Shown here: piece after piece, positions 40,495 to 44,041 of the stretch
How the letters are laid out: the number at the start of each line of letters is the position of its first letter
Position numbering within the stretch: position 1 is the stretch's first letter
Assembly: GCA_023382975.1 (NCBI GenBank)
Contig: JAHDXO010000007.1
Location: forward strand, 1-44,041
DNA length: 44,041 nucleotides
Direction of reading: 5' to 3'
Origin: Pirellulaceae bacterium
GTDB taxonomy: Bacteria > Planctomycetota > Planctomycetia > Pirellulales > Pirellulaceae
Notes under the pieces: model-generated
The model's database searches: none
Told to the model about the DNA's origin: nothing
The model's input: the letters and a program-made list of their open reading frames with translations, nothing else
Position numbers and translations under genes: made by a program

Positions 40495-42861
40495 ATGCGC
40501 ACAGGCAGATGCGGCTGTTTTTCATGGTTGCTGATTCTGGCGATCCTGGCCCCGGTTCGTGCGGGACGTTGCGAGCCCATCGCCAGCTCGCCCACCGGCG
40601 CAAACGTGCTCTGGTACGCGGAACCGGCTCGCACTTGGGTCGAGGCGTTGCCGGTCGGCAACGGCAGTCTCGGCGCGATGGTGTTTGGCGGCGTGGGCCA
40701 GGAACGCATCCAATTCAACGAGGATACGCTCTGGCTGGGAGCCCCGAACGACTACGCGCGACCCGGCGCCGTTGCTTATTTGCCGCAGATCCGCCAATTG
40801 CTGTTCGAGGGTAAGCAGCGCGAGGCGGAACAGTTGGCCATGAAGGAATTCATGTCGGTGCCGCTACGGCAGATGCCTTACCAGCCGTTTGCCGATCTGC
40901 TGATGAACTTCGACGGACACGAAAACGCAGCCGATTACCGCCGCGAACTGAATCTCGACACGGCGATCGCCACGACCCGTTATCGCATCGGCGAAACGGA
41001 GTTCACGCGGCAGGTGCTGGCGAGTTTTCCCGACCGGGCGATCGTGATCCGGATCGTCGGCGACCGGGCTGGACAACTCGATTTCGAGGCCGCGTTCGGC
41101 TGTCCCCATCCCGGCGCGGAAGCGTACGCCGTGGACGATCGCACGTTGGCGCTGCGAGGCCGACTGACGACCGTCAAGCACGAGATCGAAAGCGTCTTAC
41201 GGTACGAATCGCGGGTGCGAGTGGATATCGAGGGCGGCCAAGCGATGGTTCAAGACGGGAAGATCCGTGTCGTTGGCGCCGACGCCGCGACGCTGGTGCT
41301 GTCCGCGGCCACCAGTTTCCGCAATTTCCGCGACGTGTCGGCCGACCCTGCGGCGCGTTGCAGCGACGTACTGGCACGAATCCACGAGCCGTACGCGACG
41401 CTTCGCGACCGCCACATCGATGACCATCGGCAGTTGTTCCGCCGCGTGTCGCTCGATTTGCGCGGCGGCCACTCGCGGAACCTGCCAACCGACCGGCGTT
41501 TGTTGGAATACGCCGCCCGCCCCGACCCCGATCTGGTCGCCTTGGTATTCCAGTTTGGACGTTACTTGCTAATCGCCAGCAGCCGTCCCGGCAGCCAGCC
41601 GGCCAATCTGCAGGGCCTCTGGAACGAGAGCCTCACTCCGTCTTGGGAGTCGAAGTACACGGTCAACATCAACACGCAGATGAACTACTGGCCCGCCGAA
41701 CTGACAGGGTTGAGCGAATGCCACGAGCCGTTGTTCGACGCGCTGGACGATCTGGTCGATTCGGGACGCCGCACGGCCCGCGAACACTACGGTTGTCGAG
41801 GCTGGGTGCTGCACCACAATTTCGATTTGTGGCGCGGCACGGCGCCGATCAATGCAGCCAACCACGGCATCTGGCCAACCGGCGGAGCATGGCTTTGCCA
41901 ACATCTTTGGTGGCGATACCTGTTCAGTGGCGACGTCGACTTCCTGCGCGACCGTGCGTATCCGGTGATGAAGGAAGCGGCTTTGTTCTTCGTCGACTAT
42001 TTGGTCGAAGATCCCGTCCACGGCCAAGGTTGGCTGATCAGTGGCCCGTCGAATTCGCCCGAGCACGGTGGATTGGTCATGGGCCCGACCATGGATCACC
42101 AGATCATTCGCCATCTGTTCAGTTCCACGGCCGAAGCTGCCGGGATCTTGAAGCAGGATGCCGATTTGCAGAAGCAGTTGATCGAACTGCACAGTCGCCT
42201 TGCGCCGAACCGGATCGGCTCGGAAGGGCAATTGCGCGAGTGGCTTTACAAGGAGTTGCCCCGGACCACTCATCGCCATGTTTCGCACCTCTGGGGCCTG
42301 CATCCCGGTGACGAAATCTTGCCCGAGACTCCAGAGTTCTTCGAAGCCTGCAAGAAGACATTGCAGTTCCGAGGCGACGGAGGGACAGGCTGGTCGATGG
42401 CGTGGAAGGTCAATTTTTGGGCGCGTCTTCTGGACGGCGAGCACGCGCAGTCAATGATCGGCAACCTCATGCGACTCACCGGTTCGCCGCTGACGGACTA
42501 TCGAGGCGGCGGCATCTATCCGAACTTGTTCGATGCCCATCCGCCGTTTCAAATCGACGGGAATTTCGGCGCGACGGCGGGCATTGCGGAGATGCTGGTC
42601 CAGTCGCATCGCCGCGACGAGCAAGACCGTTACATCATCGATCTGCTGCCGGCGCTGCCGTCCGCTTGGCCCGATGGCCGCGTCACCGGGTTGCGGACGC
42701 GTAGTGGTCGCGAAGTCGACCTCGAGTGGAAAGACGGTGATCTGGCAGGCGTCCGGTTGCGGGGCGGAACCGGCCAGCCCTGTTCGGTACGCTACCGGGG
42801 CAGAACCGTCCTTGTGCAGGAGGCCGACGCCTCGCTCGACGGCCGGTTGAATCCGTATTAG
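40495..42861 (+). CDS. GH95 family alpha-L-fucosidase
   Basis: A 788-residue secreted glycoside hydrolase of family GH95, which removes alpha-1,2-linked L-fucose (some members act on L-galactose) by inversion. After a signal peptide (residues 1-24, [15 protein letters not shown]) comes the N-terminal beta-sandwich ([40 protein letters not shown]), then the alpha/alpha barrel. Catalytic landmarks are all present: [12 protein letters not shown] at about 391-402 with the Asn pair that activates water, [11 protein letters not shown] at about 517-527 with the acid Glu, and [12 protein letters not shown] at about 685-696 with the Asp. Length is typical. ATG 40495 follows GGGAGA. No other carbohydrate enzyme or transporter lies in the window, so it is an isolated enzyme; marine or algal fucan debris would be a natural substrate source, but that is inference. 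Confidence 0.95.
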   Translation: MRTGRCGCFSWLLILAILAPVRAGRCEPIASSPTGANVLWYAEPARTWVEALPVGNGSLGAMVFGGVGQERIQFNEDTLWLGAPNDYARPGAVAYLPQIRQLLFEGKQREAEQLAMKEFMSVPLRQMPYQPFADLLMNFDGHENAADYRRELNLDTAIATTRYRIGETEFTRQVLASFPDRAIVIRIVGDRAGQLDFEAAFGCPHPGAEAYAVDDRTLALRGRLTTVKHEIESVLRYESRVRVDIEGGQAMVQDGKIRVVGADAATLVLSAATSFRNFRDVSADPAARCSDVLARIHEPYATLRDRHIDDHRQLFRRVSLDLRGGHSRNLPTDRRLLEYAARPDPDLVALVFQFGRYLLIASSRPGSQPANLQGLWNESLTPSWESKYTVNINTQMNYWPAELTGLSECHEPLFDALDDLVDSGRRTAREHYGCRGWVLHHNFDLWRGTAPINAANHGIWPTGGAWLCQHLWWRYLFSGDVDFLRDRAYPVMKEAALFFVDYLVEDPVHGQGWLISGPSNSPEHGGLVMGPTMDHQIIRHLFSSTAEAAGILKQDADLQKQLIELHSRLAPNRIGSEGQLREWLYKELPRTTHRHVSHLWGLHPGDEILPETPEFFEACKKTLQFRGDGGTGWSMAWKVNFWARLLDGEHAQSMIGNLMRLTGSPLTDYRGGGIYPNLFDAHPPFQIDGNFGATAGIAEMLVQSHRRDEQDRYIIDLLPALPSAWPDGRVTGLRTRSGREVDLEWKDGDLAGVRLRGGTGQPCSVRYRGRTVLVQEADASLDGRLNPY

Positions 42862-42901
42862 ACGGGATGGACTATCCTCAACACCTTTCGAAATCCGCCG
42901 G

Positions 42902-42931
42902 TTCGACTTTTCGCCGTCCCGTCGCTATGAT
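42902..42931 (+). promoter_or_regulatory. Weak promoter candidate before the 170-aa gene
   Basis: TATGAT (42926-42931) matches the -10 consensus at five of six bases; the corresponding upstream hexamer TTCGAC (42902-42907, 18 bases away) is poor. The gene starts 126 bases further on. Confidence 0.2.
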
Positions 42932-43056
42932 CACGCGGTGGTAGTGGACTGTTCCCCTGCGAACCCGGAAAGATTTCCGTCGGTGTCGGACGGACCGACC
43001 CAAGTGGAACGGCCTCTGTTCGGCGCTCACCCCAAACCCTTCGGAGGGCAACTCGC

Positions 43057-43569
43057 ATGATCGACCCGAAACAACATTCAGAGAACCGCGGAATGATCGA
43101 ATCGGTACTGCGTTACATCCCGGGGTTCCGCGGATATCTGGAGAAAGACTATCGCCAGGAAAGCGATTACCTGCTTCGCAAGACGATGGCGGATCGGCTG
43201 CAGCGGAGCAAGCAGGCGTTGGACGAGTTCATGCTGCAATTGATCAACACAGGCCAACTGGACGGGCTGACCGAGTGCGAACGTGCCAAGAACCGTTTGG
43301 ACGGTTTGATCCTCAAGATGCGAGCTGCCGTGCGGGGATACAGCGGCTTTTTCGATTATGTCCGCGTCGATCTCGCGCTCCTGGACCGCGTCTACGAACA
43401 CGATCTGGCGCTCGTCCAGGACGCCGAATCCTTGGGTCAGGCAATCGAGCAGTTGCCCGCCAAGCCCGACTCCGCCGAGACGTCGATCTCCGACATCCTG
43501 CGGCGAATCGACGAGGTCGCTCGCAAGTTCGACAACCGCGGCGAACTGCTCAGCGGCGTAGGTGCTTGA
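43057..43569 (+). CDS. Conserved-looking helical protein of unknown function (170 aa)
   Basis: A soluble, almost wholly helical 170-residue protein. The N-terminal part reads YIPGFRGYLEKDYRQESDYLLRKTMADRLQRSKQAL, followed by CERAKNRLDGLILKMRAAVRGYSGFFDYVRVDLALLDRVYEHDLAL, which suggests an antiparallel helical bundle or coiled coil. Similar proteins with the RGYSGFFD motif occur as hypotheticals in many bacteria, in my recollection often beside SPFH/band-7 or zinc-ribbon envelope genes; neither is visible here because the window ends shortly after. No signal peptide or membrane segment. ATG 43057 has GGAGGG at good spacing. It is convergent with the repeat-tail gene at the right edge. Confidence 0.72.
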   Translation: MIDPKQHSENRGMIESVLRYIPGFRGYLEKDYRQESDYLLRKTMADRLQRSKQALDEFMLQLINTGQLDGLTECERAKNRLDGLILKMRAAVRGYSGFFDYVRVDLALLDRVYEHDLALVQDAESLGQAIEQLPAKPDSAETSISDILRRIDEVARKFDNRGELLSGVGA

Positions 43570-43679
43570 TGCCTGATTGGTTTGGTTCGGCCCAGTCAAG
43601 CAGACGCGCTAGAGCTGACGCTTCGGCGCAATCTTGTTGCAGGCCTGCCCCCCAAGCGCGAACGCGGACACACGGGGCA

Positions 43680-43709
43680 GACGACCAACCGCTTGACAGG
43701 CTGGTCGTC
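43680..43709. terminator. Hairpin between convergent genes
   Basis: GACGACCA (43680-43687) and TGGTCGTC (43702-43709) are perfect inverted arms around a 14-base loop, placed between the stops of two convergent genes. A bidirectional terminator is plausible, but neither side has a T-run. Confidence 0.3.
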
Positions 43710-43742
43710 ATTCGACTCTGACGATCAGGCGAAACCGTTCGT

Positions 43743-44041
43743 TCAGTTTTCGGTTTCGCTAGCGGGCTCCGGCGGCGCTTCCGGCTTGTTAGCAGGCGCA
43801 GCCTCTGCCGGTGCCGCGGGTGCTTCTTCGGCCGGCGCGGGGGCCGGTTCCTCAGCGGGCGCCGGGGCCGGTTCGGCAGCGGGCGCCGGAGCCGGTTCAG
43901 CAGCGGGCGCCGGAGCCGGTTCAGCAGCAGGTGCCGGGGCCGGTTCAGCAGCAGGTGCCGGGGCCGGTTCAGCAGCGGGCGCCGGAGCCGGTTCAGCAGC
44001 AGGTGCCGGGGCCGGTTCAGCAGCAGGTGCCGGGGCCGGTT
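43743..44041 (-). CDS. C-terminal end of a protein with Ala/Pro/Glu repeat tail (partial)
   Basis: The last 98 codons of a gene that continues beyond the right edge; the stop is TGA at 43745-43743. The visible product is a low-complexity tail of eight-residue repeats PAPAAEPA, ending EEAPAAPAEAAPANKP and then EAPPEPASETEN. Such tails are disordered, often surface-exposed or spacer-like, and say nothing about the main function. Third positions are strongly GC-biased and the only frame giving this clean repeat is this one, which supports coding. The start and main domain are outside the window. Confidence 0.65.
   Translation of the reverse strand, partial: PAPAPAAEPAPAPAAEPAPAPAAEPAPAPAAEPAPAPAAEPAPAPAAEPAPAPAAEPAPAPAEEPAPAPAEEAPAAPAEAAPANKPEAPPEPASETEN
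43843..44041. repeat. 24-base tandem repeats (8 units plus a partial one)
   Basis: Units begin GCCGGTTC at 43843 and then every 24 bases (43867, 43891, 43915, 43939, 43963, 43987, 44011, 44035). Units differ at a few third positions (GCGGGCGCCGGA versus GCAGGTGCCGGG) that alternate, showing that blocks of units have been copied. They encode PAPAAEPA on the minus strand and run off the window. Confidence 0.85.

Overview
The window looks like a chromosomal stretch of a planctomycete (Planctomycetota, probably a Pirellulales-type genome). Reasons: a DUF1552 protein followed by a DUF1587/1592/1595/1588/1585 'planctomycete cytochrome' protein (16.8-20.6 kb), secreted giant proteins mixing TPR, macroglobulin and Gly-rich parts, an NHL-repeat protein beside a PhnD/PQQ-propeller fusion, a C-terminal Hint domain, an isolated GH95 fucosidase, high GC with strong GC3 in most genes, and short hairpin repeats between genes. 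All family assignments are from reading translations, not from database searches.

Left part (1-9 kb): an unrecognised helical protein whose 5' end is probably damaged or outside the window, a 93-residue protein, a Tat-exported FAD-dependent oxidoreductase, an ArsR-type repressor, and an Rrf2-type regulator with a near-consensus promoter and an overlapping dyad operator. Then come a LysM-domain anchored protein, a BaiN/YhiN-like flavoprotein and a small c'-type cytochrome.

9.0-14.3 kb (minus strand) is one tightly coupled operon: COG2907 flavin oxidoreductase, DUF1365, CFA-synthase-like methyltransferase, DUF1295 membrane reductase and a second CFA-like methyltransferase. This is a membrane fatty-acid modification cluster. 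Next is a PII signal protein (glnB) with an intrinsic-terminator-like hairpin in its own leader, a sugar-phosphate isomerase/epimerase-like TIM barrel, a lipoprotein, and the PSCyt/DUF1552 pair.

20.6-24.7 kb is an accessory region of lower GC and disordered coding: an unknown gene, a GIY-YIG (T5orf172/MUG113-like) protein, several hairpin repeats, the N-terminal stub of a tyrosine recombinase, and a TIR-domain gene with a degenerate tail. It has the look of a decayed mobile or defence island.

24.9-42.9 kb is a plus-strand run of secreted proteins: a giant (about 2995 aa) thioester-less alpha-2-macroglobulin with duplicated TPR-macroglobulin halves and a secretin/TonB-short-N-like domain at its end; a Cys-pair NHL/coiled-coil protein; a PhnD-like/PQQ-propeller fusion rich in cysteines; a HEAT/TPR-like protein ending in a Hint domain; the ribosome-rescue hydrolase ArfB only one base downstream of it; and a GH95 alpha-L-fucosidase. 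The window ends with a conserved unknown protein and the 3' end of a minus-strand gene encoding an Ala/Pro/Glu repeat tail. The NHL plus PhnD-PQQ pair and the composite macroglobulin are the best candidates for undescribed biology. No rRNA, tRNA or CRISPR array was seen.
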